Assembly: GCF_000968015.1 (NCBI RefSeq)
Contig: NZ_LACH01000047.1
Coordinates: 122,384-155,244, forward strand
Length of the DNA stretch: 32,861 nt
Direction of reading: 5' to 3'
Source of the DNA: Pseudomonas fluorescens
GTDB taxonomy: Bacteria; Pseudomonadota; Gammaproteobacteria; Pseudomonadales; Pseudomonadaceae
Below, piece after piece: positions 1-7,664 of this stretch (positions are counted from its first letter, which is position 1; each line of letters opens with the position of its first letter). Below the pieces are notes generated by a model that saw only the letters and a program-made list of their open reading frames with translations, did no database searches and was not told the origin of the DNA. The position numbers and the translations under genes were made by a program.

Positions 1-195
1 GACCGGAGGGCAGTGTCCCCGTATGGATACCGGAACGAAGGAACGCCGAGCCTAAGCGAGGGGCCGGACGCTCGGGGCGAAGACTTTTGGTTACTTTTTG
101 TCGTTTGAAAAAGTGACTCGCTGTAAGAGCGAAACCGTAAATGGCCGTTACCGCAGAAATGGATATGTACTCCTGAAAGAAACAGGTCGGCTATC
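1..195. repeat. Dispersed repeat, left copy (continues off the window edge)
   Basis: This stretch aligns by eye, in the same orientation, with 30806-31005. Shared blocks include ATGGATACCGGA, GAAGGAACGCCGAGCCTAAG, GCTCGGGGCGA and ATGGATATGTACTC, with small indels between them. I see no credible coding sequence: short open frames here have no ribosome site or domain. The two copies differ enough to be old. It looks like an intergenic repeat family, not an insertion sequence, because no transposase is present. Confidence 0.8.
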
Positions 196-352
196 AGGCC
201 GCCATCGCGAGCAGGCTCGCTCCTACAGTTGGACTGGGTACATCTGGAGGAGGTTGGTCGGCTGTCAGGCCGCCATCGCGAGCAAGCTCGGCTCCCACAG
301 GTGATCTGGGGACATCTGAAAGAGCCAGGTCGGCCCGAAGGCCGCCTCGGCT
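185..352. repeat. Tandem repeat of about 71 bp carrying REP palindromes
   Basis: Units begin with GGTCGGC at 185, 256 and 328. The first two are about 71-72 bp long and the third is partial. Each full unit contains a REP-like core (GCCATCGCGAGCA followed by GGCTCGCTCC or its variant) and a shared tail around ACATCTG. The array lies just downstream of the csgG-like stop codon, at the end of a long minus-strand operon, where such repeats often protect mRNA ends. No gene is visible between 1 and 351. Confidence 0.75.
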
Positions 353-1218
353 CACTCTTCCTCACCCTCAGGCACAACCTTGTTCTGAGTCAAATAACGG
401 TCAAGCGTCGCATTGTTATCAGGCGAAGAACCATCCCCGGCCACCTGCCACAACCGCCGCTCAATCCCCTGCGCCAGCAAATGCCCAACGGCCGCCTCGA
501 TCGCCGACAACACACACAACTGCGCCGGCTCATTCGTGGTGTACCCGACCTCAGCCTCCAGCAACTTCTTGAACTCGATAAACTTGAACACCCCCGCACT
601 GCGCCCGACAGAGTAAATAGTCTTGCTGGTCATCACATTGGCCAACACCTGCCCACTGCGCACATCCACCGCACGAAGATTCACCGACACCTGATCCACC
701 CGATACTCCCGGGAAATATCGATCCCCAAATATCGCGCCCCTTCCCCGCCGCTGCGCACGTTGGTGTCATAGGCAATAATCCCGCCCTCAAGCATCAAAT
801 TGGCCGCCTGCAACGGTGGCAACTCACCCTGGATATTCACCGGCGTATTCGGCTTTTTCTGCGAGGCGCGAATGATCTTGCGTTCGGTCAACAGGTTCTG
901 CAGCCCTTCACGTTCCAGCACCACAAACCAGCCACTGGCCTGCAACGCATCCATCAACATGCTTGCCGCGCCCTGGGTCACGCTGGTGGAAAACGAACTG
1001 GCCGGGGTCGGTTTGTACTGCCCGGTCTGATCCCGGAAGCCATACACCACCGCCATCAACCGCCCCTTGGGTCGAGGCATGTTCAGCAAGTCGTAATAGG
1101 TCGACGCCCGAGGTGTCAGGGTCGGTGATTCGGTGTCCTGCTCGGCCCCCACCGGCTCGCGCAAACTGCACCCTTGCAATGCCGCCAACATCAGCCCCAG
1201 CGCTATTATTTTTTTCAT
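352..1218 (-). CDS. csgG: CsgG-like outer-membrane lipoprotein (curli-type secretion channel)
   Basis: The 288-aa product starts MKKIIALGLM and has a lipobox, LQGC, with Cys17 as the predicted lipidated residue. An upstream in-frame ATG at 1266 is less likely because it precedes the signal peptide and overlaps the csgF end. The body resembles the CsgG family (E. coli CsgG is 277 aa), for example in the YDLLNMPRPKGR, VYGFRDQTGQYK and FKFIEFKKLLEAEVG segments. CsgG forms a nonameric outer-membrane pore that exports curli subunits. It is the last gene of the csgE-csgF-csgG trio at the end of the secretion operon. In P. putida GB-1 the equivalent gene was called csmG (from memory). No CsgA or CsgB lies nearby, so the exported substrate here is unknown. 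Confidence 0.93.
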   Translation of the reverse strand: MKKIIALGLMLAALQGCSLREPVGAEQDTESPTLTPRASTYYDLLNMPRPKGRLMAVVYGFRDQTGQYKPTPASSFSTSVTQGAASMLMDALQASGWFVVLEREGLQNLLTERKIIRASQKKPNTPVNIQGELPPLQAANLMLEGGIIAYDTNVRSGGEGARYLGIDISREYRVDQVSVNLRAVDVRSGQVLANVMTSKTIYSVGRSAGVFKFIEFKKLLEAEVGYTTNEPAQLCVLSAIEAAVGHLLAQGIERRLWQVAGDGSSPDNNATLDRYLTQNKVVPEGEEE

Positions 1219-1249
1219 GTCCTTAACTCCCCATCGATCCATGTCCCCG

Positions 1250-1669
1250 TCAAGGGGCCAGGCCATTCACCTGGATTTCGGAAACTTCACCGGTCGCTCG
1301 GTCGGTCACTTCAATAGTCAGTGCACCGGAGTCGTCGATGACGTTCACAACAAAAGCGTCAGTGGTCAGGCTCCCGGCATTGCCTGCGGAGATGTTGTCC
1401 ATCAACTGCCCTAGCAGCCGTGATTGCAGCTGACTGGTGAAGCGTTCCAGGGCCGACGTGCCGGCCGCGCTGGTACGGTTCTTCAAGTCAGGGTCGTCGT
1501 AATCGTTCTGCGCCTGGGCGTTGTTGAGCAACCAGGTCCCGTTCAACGGGTTGCCGCCAAACGAGGGGTTGATCGGCGTGTAGACCAGCTCCGTGGCCTG
1601 GACCAGCCCACAGCTGCCCAGCCCCAATAACCACATGCCCGTGCGTTTCGAGAAAGTTCCAGTACTCAT
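1250..1669 (-). CDS. csgF: CsgF-like curli assembly protein
   Basis: The 139-aa product has an N-terminal signal sequence ending near VQA. It then carries the family hallmark FGGNPLNG, LLNNAQAQNDY and DPDL run, and ends with VTDRATGEVSEIQVNGL. E. coli CsgF (138 aa) has FGGNPNNG, LLNSAQAQNSY and VTDRKTGQTSTIQVSGL at matching positions, so family membership is clear. CsgF is a secreted surface factor that docks in the CsgG pore and couples subunit secretion to nucleation by CsgB. Its start codon overlaps the csgE stop by 4 bp (ATGA), and csgG follows 31 bp later, so the three genes are translationally linked. Without CsgA/CsgB, its partner here must differ or be encoded elsewhere. Confidence 0.95.
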   Translation of the reverse strand: MSTGTFSKRTGMWLLGLGSCGLVQATELVYTPINPSFGGNPLNGTWLLNNAQAQNDYDDPDLKNRTSAAGTSALERFTSQLQSRLLGQLMDNISAGNAGSLTTDAFVVNVIDDSGALTIEVTDRATGEVSEIQVNGLAP

Positions 1670-2058
1670 AGTTCGTCCCTCTCAAGGTCGGTGGTGTCCT
1701 GTAACAAGGCTTCCAGCCTGCGCTGGACGATCTGCACGCGGACCAGATCGGCAGCCTCATAGGCCTCGTCCTTCAACTCCACGGTGTTCGGCGGCAGGAA
1801 GCGCCGATAAACCAGGCGTTGCTGATACTCCACGGTCACCAGGCTGCCCCAGCGTGCCGAAGGTCGTTCACGCACCACCAGGTTGAAGTCCATCGGACTG
1901 GTGGCGCGCAGGCGTTCACTGAACGAGTAGTAAAAGTCGTGGCCGATGTGCGAGATCGTGTCGTCGACGATAAAACCCAGCATTTCGTCTTCTTCGGCGG
2001 CCGAGGCGAAGGACGTCATCAGCATCAGGGCCAGGGTCGGTAGCCAGTGTCTGTTCAT
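1666..2058 (-). CDS. csgE: CsgE-like curli export adaptor
   Basis: The 130-aa product (E. coli CsgE is 129 aa) starts MNRHWLPTLALMLMTSFASA, a Sec signal peptide. The open frame extends upstream to 2259, but that part is arginine/serine-rich shadow sequence overlapping the previous gene. Hallmarks shared with CsgE are SHIGHDFYYSFSERL, ERPSARWGSLVTV and the C-terminal LERDEL. CsgE is a periplasmic nonameric cap that gates CsgG and directs substrates to it. The gene begins 4 bp after the upstream pseudopilin-related gene ends, which places the curli-type export genes inside the type II/IV-pilus-like secretion operon. The GB-1 counterpart is csmE (from memory). Confidence 0.95.
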   Translation of the reverse strand: MNRHWLPTLALMLMTSFASAAEEDEMLGFIVDDTISHIGHDFYYSFSERLRATSPMDFNLVVRERPSARWGSLVTVEYQQRLVYRRFLPPNTVELKDEAYEAADLVRVQIVQRRLEALLQDTTDLERDEL

Positions 2059-2062
2059 GGCG

Positions 2063-2599
2063 TCACTGCCCCAGTGCCTGAGGCGTTTGGGATTGGCCTT
2101 TAGGCGCCGACGCGCCATCGAGGAAGGCTTTCTCGGCCACGAACTGCCAGTCCTTGTAGCTCGCCATGCCGGTGAAGTCCGACCATTGACTGGGGAAATC
2201 CGCCTGCTTGAGCGGCGTGTCCGTGGAGGGGCTGTTGAGGCCGGTGATGCGCCCGTCAAAACCGCGCATCAACGTCCATTCGCCCCCCCCAATCGGGTCC
2301 GGGTAGAGGTTGCGCAAGTGGTGTTTGGGCGACGGAAAACGCTCGTCCTGCAACAGATCCGCCAGCTCTTTCGGGTACTGGGCCAGGCCAGGTGAACTGC
2401 GGTAATAGCTGCGCAATGCCTGAGCGTATTGAGTGCCGACCCAGAGCAACTGGCGTTCACGATCACGGCGCGACGCGGTGGACCACAACTCGCCGGCACT
2501 GGCCAGACCCAGGCCCATCAGCATGATCAGAAACAGCACGCCCAGGTAAGTGAACCCGGCCTCGTTCGAGGGCTTACCACTCGGAATAAAGGCTGCCAT
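2063..2599 (-). CDS. xcmX: Pseudopilin-related protein XcmX, GspK-like tip candidate
   Basis: The 178-aa product starts MAAFIPSGKP. This start lies inside the preceding pseudopilin gene (26-bp overlap). It has a prepilin-like site, EAG/FTYLG, at residues 13-20 followed by a hydrophobic helix. Position +5 of the mature protein is Gly instead of the usual Glu. Loss of Glu5 is typical of the GspK minor pseudopilin, which caps the pseudopilus. The rest resembles pseudopilin-related proteins with LYPDPIGGGEWTLM. Its position between two GspG-type pseudopilins and csgEFG matches the arrangement reported for xcmX in Mn-oxidising P. putida GB-1, where a transposon insertion blocked transport of the oxidising factor (recalled from the literature). 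Its function here is inferred from that context. Confidence 0.8.
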   Translation of the reverse strand: MAAFIPSGKPSNEAGFTYLGVLFLIMLMGLGLASAGELWSTASRRDRERQLLWVGTQYAQALRSYYRSSPGLAQYPKELADLLQDERFPSPKHHLRNLYPDPIGGGEWTLMRGFDGRITGLNSPSTDTPLKQADFPSQWSDFTGMASYKDWQFVAEKAFLDGASAPKGQSQTPQALGQ

Positions 2600-2948
2600 C
2601 ACGCGCCCTCCCTGTGGCCCCGCTTTTGATATCGGCGACTCCGCCCGGCACGCCGTCAGGCGGCGCCACCAGCACCCAAAGGTCTTTGCGTTCGGCAATC
2701 GGGTCCATCGGCGGGTTGCGCAGATAACGCTGCTCGACCAGTTGTTCGAGGGAGTCGGGATAACGCCCGGTGTCGCCGTAGTAGTGGTCCAGTGCTTCGC
2801 GCATGGCCGACAGGCTCTGGCGCAGCGTGGTCTCTTTCGAGACCTCGAGGCTGTTGAAATAGCGTGGCAAGGCGATGGTCATCAGGGTGGCGATGATTGC
2901 CATGACCACCATCAGTTCCAGCAGGGTAAAACCCTTTTCCCGACGCAT
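2574..2948 (-). CDS. GspG/GspH-like pseudopilin (xcmT2/T3 type)
   Basis: The 124-aa product starts MRREKG/FTLLELMVVMAIIATL. This is a canonical prepilin-peptidase site (Gly6/Phe7) with Glu at mature position +5 (residue 11) and an N-terminal hydrophobic helix. The later YYGDTGRYPDSLEQLVEQRYL segment and MDPI are typical of GspG-like major pseudopilins. Mature subunits would polymerise into the periplasmic pseudopilus after cleavage by a peptidase (XcpA/PilD) that is not encoded here. The gene overlaps xcmX by 26 bp and follows the next pseudopilin by 4 bp. In the GB-1 nomenclature it would be xcmT2 or xcmT3; I cannot tell which. Confidence 0.92.
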   Translation of the reverse strand: MRREKGFTLLELMVVMAIIATLMTIALPRYFNSLEVSKETTLRQSLSAMREALDHYYGDTGRYPDSLEQLVEQRYLRNPPMDPIAERKDLWVLVAPPDGVPGGVADIKSGATGRARDGSLYSEW

Positions 2949-2952
2949 AATT

Positions 2953-3426
2953 TCACCACTCCCGGTAGGCGATGCCGTTCAGACCCTTGCCGCGCGCCTT
3001 GGAGTAGACGTCAAAAACGTCTTCGCCTTCGCGCGGATTTTGAGCCGTACTGTCGTAGGAGCGCATGCCCCAGCCACCTTCGTCGTCACGCTTGACCGGC
3101 GCCAGCGGGTCATGAGGTACGCGCCGTAAAAAGAAGAACTTGGCGCCCTTGGCGCTGCGCACATCGCGCACACCGTCCACCAGCACTTGCAGGTTCGGCG
3201 GGTAGCCGCTGCTGTTCAGGGATTTCTCGATGTAGCCGGCGTCGAATGCACGTTTGTAGGCGTCGATGGCATCGCGAATCTGATACAGCGCTGTGCGCAA
3301 TTCCTGCTCTTTGCCCCGGCGCACCACGGTCTCGGTCAGCGGCGCGGCCATGCCGGCCAGCAAGCCGATCAGGGCCAGCGTCACCACGACTTCGATCAGG
3401 GTAAAACCACGTTGCGAGGCGTTCAT
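2953..3426 (-). CDS. GspG-like pseudopilin (xcmT2/T3 type)
   Basis: The 157-aa product starts MNASQRG/FTLIEVVVTLALIGLL, a canonical type III signal with Gly7/Phe8 and Glu at +5. I chose the ATG at 3426, two bases after the secretin stop; a TTG at 3432 would add two residues. The downstream YPPNLQVLVDGVRD, FFLRRVPHDPLAP and GGWGMRSY segments are typical of GspG-type pseudopilins. It is one of two canonical pseudopilins in this operon, besides the divergent XcmX-like protein and a third GspG encoded at 23228. Several distinct major-type pseudopilins in one locus suggest a compound pseudopilus. Confidence 0.92.
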   Translation of the reverse strand: MNASQRGFTLIEVVVTLALIGLLAGMAAPLTETVVRRGKEQELRTALYQIRDAIDAYKRAFDAGYIEKSLNSSGYPPNLQVLVDGVRDVRSAKGAKFFFLRRVPHDPLAPVKRDDEGGWGMRSYDSTAQNPREGEDVFDVYSKARGKGLNGIAYREW

Positions 3427-3428
3427 GA

Positions 3429-5264
3429 TCAAGGCTTCTTGACGACAACAGTGGTGGAAGTGGAAGCAACCGGCCGATCGATGTGTTCGTTCTGGATCGG
3501 CGTTTCCATGCGGCGGTCCGGCGCCTGAATGTGCATGCTGGTTTCGGTACCGGTGGTGAACTCCATGTCCGACGGGCTCTGGTACGGCAGGTTGCGCACG
3601 ATCCGTGGCGTGATCGACAGCACCAGCTCCGACTTGCCGACGGTGTCCTTGTTGCTGCCGAACAAGCGGCCAAGACCTGGAATGTCGCCAAGGCCGGGGA
3701 TTTTGTTGCCGGTGGCGCCATGGTCGTTGCGCATCAGGCCGGCGAGGATCTGGGTTTCGCCGTCATGCAGACGCAGGGTGGTCTGGGCGTTACGGGTATC
3801 GACCTGAACCGGAATCGTGCCCTGGCGGGTCGGCTCCAGCGGCGTGGCGTTACTCACTTCCAGGGCGATTTTGATCGCCACTTCGTTGTTCAGGTGCACG
3901 GTCGGCTGTACTTCAAGTTTAAGACCGACATCAAGGTAGGTGACGCTTTCGGTGATCACCGGCCCTTGAGTCGAAGGCACCGAGGTGGCGCTGATGATCG
4001 GTACGCGCTGACCAATGTGGATGCGCGCCTGTTCGCGGTTGCTGACGCGGATCACCGGGCTGGCCAGGGTGTTGATGTCATTGTCCTGGGCGTTGATCTT
4101 GGCCTGCGGCGACGGCGAGATGGAGATCCGGCTGGAGTTGATGCCTTTGAGTTGATCGAGCAGGGTCACGGCCGAGCCGTCGCTGTTGACCACGCCGAAG
4201 GTGTTCGGCCATTGCAGGCCAAGGTCGAGAATCCGCTGGGTGGCGACTTCCATCACCTCCACTTCCAGCACCACTTCAGGGTTGGACTGGTCCTGCGATT
4301 GCAGGAGTTTTTCAGCCATGCGCACAGCGTCTTCAGAGTCGCGCATGGTCAGGGTATTGAGGCGTTCGTCGACGAACACATCGCGGGTCTTGAGCATGGT
4401 CTTGATCATGTTCAGCGCGGTGTTGGCATCGATGCTGGTCAGGTAGAAGGTGCGCATCACCAGCTCTTGGTAATCCTTGAGCTTCTGTGGTGAGTCCGGG
4501 TAGATCAGCAAGGTGTTTTCGTTCACCACTTTCTGGTGCAGCTGGTTCTGTTGCAGCAGCAGTTCCACCGCGTCTTCGATGCGCACGTCACGCACGAAAA
4601 TGGTGGCTTTCATGTCCGGGCGCAGGTCCTTGTCGAAGATGAAATTCAAACCGGCGACCTGCGACAACACTTCGAAGATGGTTTTCAGGTTGGCTTCGCG
4701 AAATTCCAGGGTCACCGGCCGATCGAGACGGGTCCGCAGTTGTGGATACGGAATCACGTTGCGGCTTTGCACCAGGCGGACGTCGCTTTGCAGCTCCAGC
4801 GCCCCTTCATTCGTCGGGTCCAGTTCGAGGATCTGTTTCACCTGGCGGTCGGCACCGTAGATGTCACCGCGACGCAGGTCACCACGGGCCAGTTCGAGTT
4901 TTTCATCCAGGCTGCGCATGTGATCGAGCTGGCGCAGCGAGTCCTGAGCACGGCGGTTGTTCGGTTCGATGGTCAATACCCGGCCGAAAGCCTGGCGGGC
5001 AGACGCGAAATCACGCTGGGCGCGATCCATGTCGCCCTGGGTCAACAGCGCCGTCACTGCACGAGCACGGCCGCTGTTCAGGGCCAGGTGCAGCTCAGTG
5101 TCGCGAGGGTTTTCCTTCAACCCTTCCTCGATGCGGGCCAGGCCAGCTTCATATTGCCCCGACTCCATCAGGTCGGTCGCCTCTTGCTTGGCAACCTGCG
5201 CCGAACTGCACGCGGCCAGTCCTGCACAAAGGCAAAGGTTCATCAGCAAACGGGTTCTGTTCAT
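3429..5264 (-). CDS. Secretin, GspD/PilQ/MshL family, lipoprotein with TPR-like N-terminus
   Basis: The 611-aa product starts MNRTRLLMNLCLCAGLAACSS. A lipobox, LAAC, puts the lipidated residue at Cys19, so it probably inserts without a separate pilotin. Residues 25-165 look like TPR helices, unusual for GspD and more like Msh/Tad-type secretins. N0/N1-type domains follow (VTLEFREANLKTIFEVLSQ, near 180-300). The conserved secretin domain at 325-560 includes QRVPIISATSVPSTQGPV, LDVGLKLEVQPTV, DGETQILAGLM, KIPGLGDIPGLGRLFGS and LVLSITPRIV. It forms the outer-membrane gate of the export machine. It overlaps the PilP/GspC-like gene by 4 bp. The C-terminal tail after residue 565 is low complexity. 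Confidence 0.95.
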   Translation of the reverse strand: MNRTRLLMNLCLCAGLAACSSAQVAKQEATDLMESGQYEAGLARIEEGLKENPRDTELHLALNSGRARAVTALLTQGDMDRAQRDFASARQAFGRVLTIEPNNRRAQDSLRQLDHMRSLDEKLELARGDLRRGDIYGADRQVKQILELDPTNEGALELQSDVRLVQSRNVIPYPQLRTRLDRPVTLEFREANLKTIFEVLSQVAGLNFIFDKDLRPDMKATIFVRDVRIEDAVELLLQQNQLHQKVVNENTLLIYPDSPQKLKDYQELVMRTFYLTSIDANTALNMIKTMLKTRDVFVDERLNTLTMRDSEDAVRMAEKLLQSQDQSNPEVVLEVEVMEVATQRILDLGLQWPNTFGVVNSDGSAVTLLDQLKGINSSRISISPSPQAKINAQDNDINTLASPVIRVSNREQARIHIGQRVPIISATSVPSTQGPVITESVTYLDVGLKLEVQPTVHLNNEVAIKIALEVSNATPLEPTRQGTIPVQVDTRNAQTTLRLHDGETQILAGLMRNDHGATGNKIPGLGDIPGLGRLFGSNKDTVGKSELVLSITPRIVRNLPYQSPSDMEFTTGTETSMHIQAPDRRMETPIQNEHIDRPVASTSTTVVVKKP

Positions 5265-5782
5265 TGCGTGCTCCCCACAGACAAAGTCTGAGACAAATGC
5301 AGAGGCAGGTAGACAAAGCTGAGTTCCACGTCGGAAATCCCCTCGATCCGCCAGGTGTCGTCGATCACATCCCCCTTGCGCACGACGTATATTTTTTCGC
5401 CGTTCTGCAAAAACACTTGCAGGTCGGAACGGTCATTCAGTTTGCCAATGAACTGGAAAGGCATCGGTGGTGCCGTGGGGACTTGCACCACCGGGGTCAG
5501 GTTGAGGGGTTGTTCGTTGACGGTGGCGAGCTGTGGCTCAACCTTCCAGCTGCGGGCGGCGAACAGGTCGCCCACCGGGCTCAGGTCCTTGATCACTGCC
5601 GGTGTTTTACCGGCAGATGCGGCCGGCAGCACACCACGGGTTTTGCTGTTGGTCGGGGTGGCCACGGCGGCCACCGGAGCATCGCCCTCCTCTGACGACG
5701 TGAAGTATTCAGGCAACCAGGTCAGCGCCGCCGCCACGCCGAAGAACGCCACCCACCCCACTACGCGCTTGGTATTCATCAT
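5261..5782 (-). CDS. PilP/GspC-like bitopic inner-membrane protein
   Basis: The 173-aa product has one N-terminal membrane segment (residues about 8-23), a Pro/Ala-rich linker, and a C-terminal domain with PFQFIGKLNDRSDLQVFLQNGEKIYVVRKGDVI. This is the homology-region fold shared by PilP and GspC. Such proteins connect the inner-membrane platform to the secretin N0 domain. It sits directly upstream of the secretin gene with a 4-bp overlap, and 4 bp also overlap the PilO-like gene. Two adjacent ATG codons (5782 and 5779) are both possible starts. I infer the role from domain pattern and order (pilMNOPQ-like). Confidence 0.85.
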   Translation of the reverse strand: MMNTKRVVGWVAFFGVAAALTWLPEYFTSSEEGDAPVAAVATPTNSKTRGVLPAASAGKTPAVIKDLSPVGDLFAARSWKVEPQLATVNEQPLNLTPVVQVPTAPPMPFQFIGKLNDRSDLQVFLQNGEKIYVVRKGDVIDDTWRIEGISDVELSFVYLPLHLSQTLSVGSTQ

Positions 5783-6327
5783 GACCTCGACAGGTAAAGG
5801 GTCATGCGGATCCGCCCGGTCAGGTCGGTGTCGGCGATTTTTTTACGCTGGAACTCCACGTCCTCCACCACCACCGCCGGCAACTGGCCGAGCAAGGCGT
5901 GCAGGAAGCGCCGCAGTTGCGGGTAGCTGCCGCGCACCGGCAGCAGAATCTGATAACGGGCCAGGTGCGTCTTGGGGTCGATGCCCAGGGAGTATTCGCC
6001 ACGGGCCAGGGTGATGTGCTCCTGAGCCGCCAGTGCGTAAATCTTGTCGATGGCCACGGTGGCCTGTGGCTGGGACGGCAACTTGCTGCGGAAATCGTCG
6101 AGTTGACGTTGCGGCACCACCGGCGCGGCGATACTGCCGTCTTCGACTTTGGCCAGGTATTCGCCGGCTTCGCGCGTCTGCTGGCTAAGCGTCTGCAGCG
6201 ACTGCCAGTCAGGCAACAGGCCCGCCAGGCCATACACCAGCGCCAGCAGCAACATCGCCAGCCCCGCCAAGCCGGGAATGCCCAAGCCTTGCAGGTATTC
6301 GTGGACGATCAATCTAGGGATTTGCAT
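5779..6327 (-). CDS. PilO/GspM-like inner-membrane platform protein
   Basis: The 182-aa product starts MQIPRLIVHEYLQG. The open frame extends upstream to 6513, but that part is shadow sequence of the PilN-like gene. One membrane helix (about residues 20-38) is followed by a coiled-coil-like segment and a ferredoxin-like periplasmic domain (YQILLPVRGSYPQLRRFLHALLGQLPAVVVEDVEF), as in PilO. PilO pairs with PilN to form the periplasmic platform of type IV pili. The 14-bp overlap with the upstream gene and the 4-bp overlap downstream indicate coupled translation. Sequence recognition is moderate, and gene order supports it strongly. Confidence 0.8.
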   Translation of the reverse strand: MQIPRLIVHEYLQGLGIPGLAGLAMLLLALVYGLAGLLPDWQSLQTLSQQTREAGEYLAKVEDGSIAAPVVPQRQLDDFRSKLPSQPQATVAIDKIYALAAQEHITLARGEYSLGIDPKTHLARYQILLPVRGSYPQLRRFLHALLGQLPAVVVEDVEFQRKKIADTDLTGRIRMTLYLSRS

Positions 6328-6859
6328 CGCCAATCTCCCAGCTAGCCGACAGGTTGAATTGCACCGGGTGTTCCGGCACGTTCGCGACGATTTCGTGGCT
6401 GAGCAGCGACACATCGGACAGCTCATCGCTGGCTTCGAGGCTGCGGTGGAAGTCGAGCATGGCTTCCAGATCCCGTGCTTCGGCGCTGATTCGCACCTGG
6501 CCTTTGCGGGCATCCGGGGTCAGGGTCAACAACGCAATGTCGTCCCGGGGCATGGCTTCGAGCATGGCGAACAGACGCTCCCAAGGCCGGCGCAATTGCT
6601 GGGACACTTTGCGCATCTCGGCCAGGTTGTGCGCCTGTTCGCGGGTTTCGGCCGGGGTCAGGCTGACCTTGCCGCCCGTGTCGCCGGTGAGTACGCGCTG
6701 AGTGGTTTGCAAGTGGCCTTGCTGTTGCGCGGCCTGTTCGCTGAGGTGCTGCTGAACCAGCACGCAGGTCAGCGTCAGCACCACGCCACCGGCCAGCAGG
6801 CTCCAGCCCAAAGGGCCCGAGCGACGGCGCGGCTGGAAGTCGAGCATCAGGGCGCGCAT
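6314..6859 (-). CDS. PilN-like inner-membrane platform protein
   Basis: The 181-aa product starts MRALMLDFQPRRRSG. The ATG lies one base after the stop codon of the PilM/GspL-like gene. An N-terminal cytoplasmic LDFQPRR peptide, comparable to the PilM-binding N-terminus of PilN, precedes one membrane helix (about 17-35). A coiled-coil region rich in Gln/Ala and an alpha/beta domain (DDIALLTLTPDARKGQVRISAEARD) follow. PilN binds PilM in the cytoplasm and PilO in the periplasm. The pattern fits, but the family is poorly conserved and other MshI/GspL-tail relatives are possible. Confidence 0.78.
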   Translation of the reverse strand: MRALMLDFQPRRRSGPLGWSLLAGGVVLTLTCVLVQQHLSEQAAQQQGHLQTTQRVLTGDTGGKVSLTPAETREQAHNLAEMRKVSQQLRRPWERLFAMLEAMPRDDIALLTLTPDARKGQVRISAEARDLEAMLDFHRSLEASDELSDVSLLSHEIVANVPEHPVQFNLSASWEIGDANP

Positions 6860-6860
6860 G

Positions 6861-7664
6861 TCAGGCCACCGCCCGGGACATGACGTACAAGCCATCGCGT
6901 ACGGATGTCCGGCCTTCTTCGAGGGTGCGCAGGTGCACACCGGGTACGTCAGGAGGCGAGTCAAAGCGTGCCGGCGCGTGCAGGTAAACGTTCAGCGGCC
7001 GCTCGCTGGTGGACGCCTGCAATTGGCTTTCACGACCGATCAACGCGGTCAGCGCGACGTCGCTGTCGCTGCTACCCACCGAACGCACCGCCGCCCAGCG
7101 CCCTTCCCGCGCCAGCAACAAAACACTGCGCACTGGCTCAGCGACGACGAACAGGAAGTCGCCGGCGTCGAAGCTTTTATCGAAGTGATTGAACGCCGCC
7201 ATCAGGTACGGCTGCACCGAGCGCAGGCGCAGGCCACGCCCCGTGACCAGCGTGCGCAGATGCGTCAGCAAGTCTTGCGGCAGCGCGGTGGCGACCCGGT
7301 CATAACCCGCCGGCTCAGCCGACAGCACCATGCTCCAGGGTTGGGTCGGTACGCCATAAAGGTCTTCGAAACACAGTTGGGCAAACCCGAGCAATTCGGC
7401 AGGGCTGCCGATCTGTTCGCTCCAGGGCACCAGACAAAAGCGGCTGAAGTGCCCGGAGATCACCACACTCAATTCGGCACCGGGACGGGTGTGTTCGCCC
7501 AGCAGACAGTCGAGTGTTTCCAGCGCCACGGCCCAGGCATGGAAGCCTTCGTCGATAAAACCGACGCTGCCCAGCCACAAGGTTTCACTGCCACGGCGCT
7601 GGCCCAGACCGACACCGCTGGCGCCGAGCACGGCGACAAAACGATCACGAGATAAAAGTGACAC
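6861..7664 (-). CDS. PilM/GspL-like cytoplasmic platform protein
   Basis: The 267-aa product starts at a GTG (7664), translated MSLLSRDRFVAVLG. GGAG lies about 8 bases upstream, and the start overlaps the 3' end of gspE by 20 bp. Earlier in-frame starts would run into gspE. The fold pattern is actin-like as in PilM/MshI/GspL cytoplasmic domains, with RFVAVLGASGVGL near the N-terminus. I see no membrane segment, so it is PilM-like in topology and lacks the bitopic C-terminal part of GspL. Such proteins link the ATPase to the membrane platform. Similarity is weak by eye; position between gspE and a PilN-like gene is the main support. Confidence 0.72.
   Translation of the reverse strand: MSLLSRDRFVAVLGASGVGLGQRRGSETLWLGSVGFIDEGFHAWAVALETLDCLLGEHTRPGAELSVVISGHFSRFCLVPWSEQIGSPAELLGFAQLCFEDLYGVPTQPWSMVLSAEPAGYDRVATALPQDLLTHLRTLVTGRGLRLRSVQPYLMAAFNHFDKSFDAGDFLFVVAEPVRSVLLLAREGRWAAVRSVGSSDSDVALTALIGRESQLQASTSERPLNVYLHAPARFDSPPDVPGVHLRTLEEGRTSVRDGLYVMSRAVA

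Noticed and set aside
98..304. Short frames inside the left-edge repeats
   Set aside because: They read through REP units and tandem repeats and have no start signal or homology.
352..2058. A full curli operon
   Set aside because: Only csgE, csgF and csgG homologues are present; I found no CsgA/CsgB-type amyloid repeats. The Gly-rich protein at 25014 lacks the Gln/Asn curlin repeat pattern.
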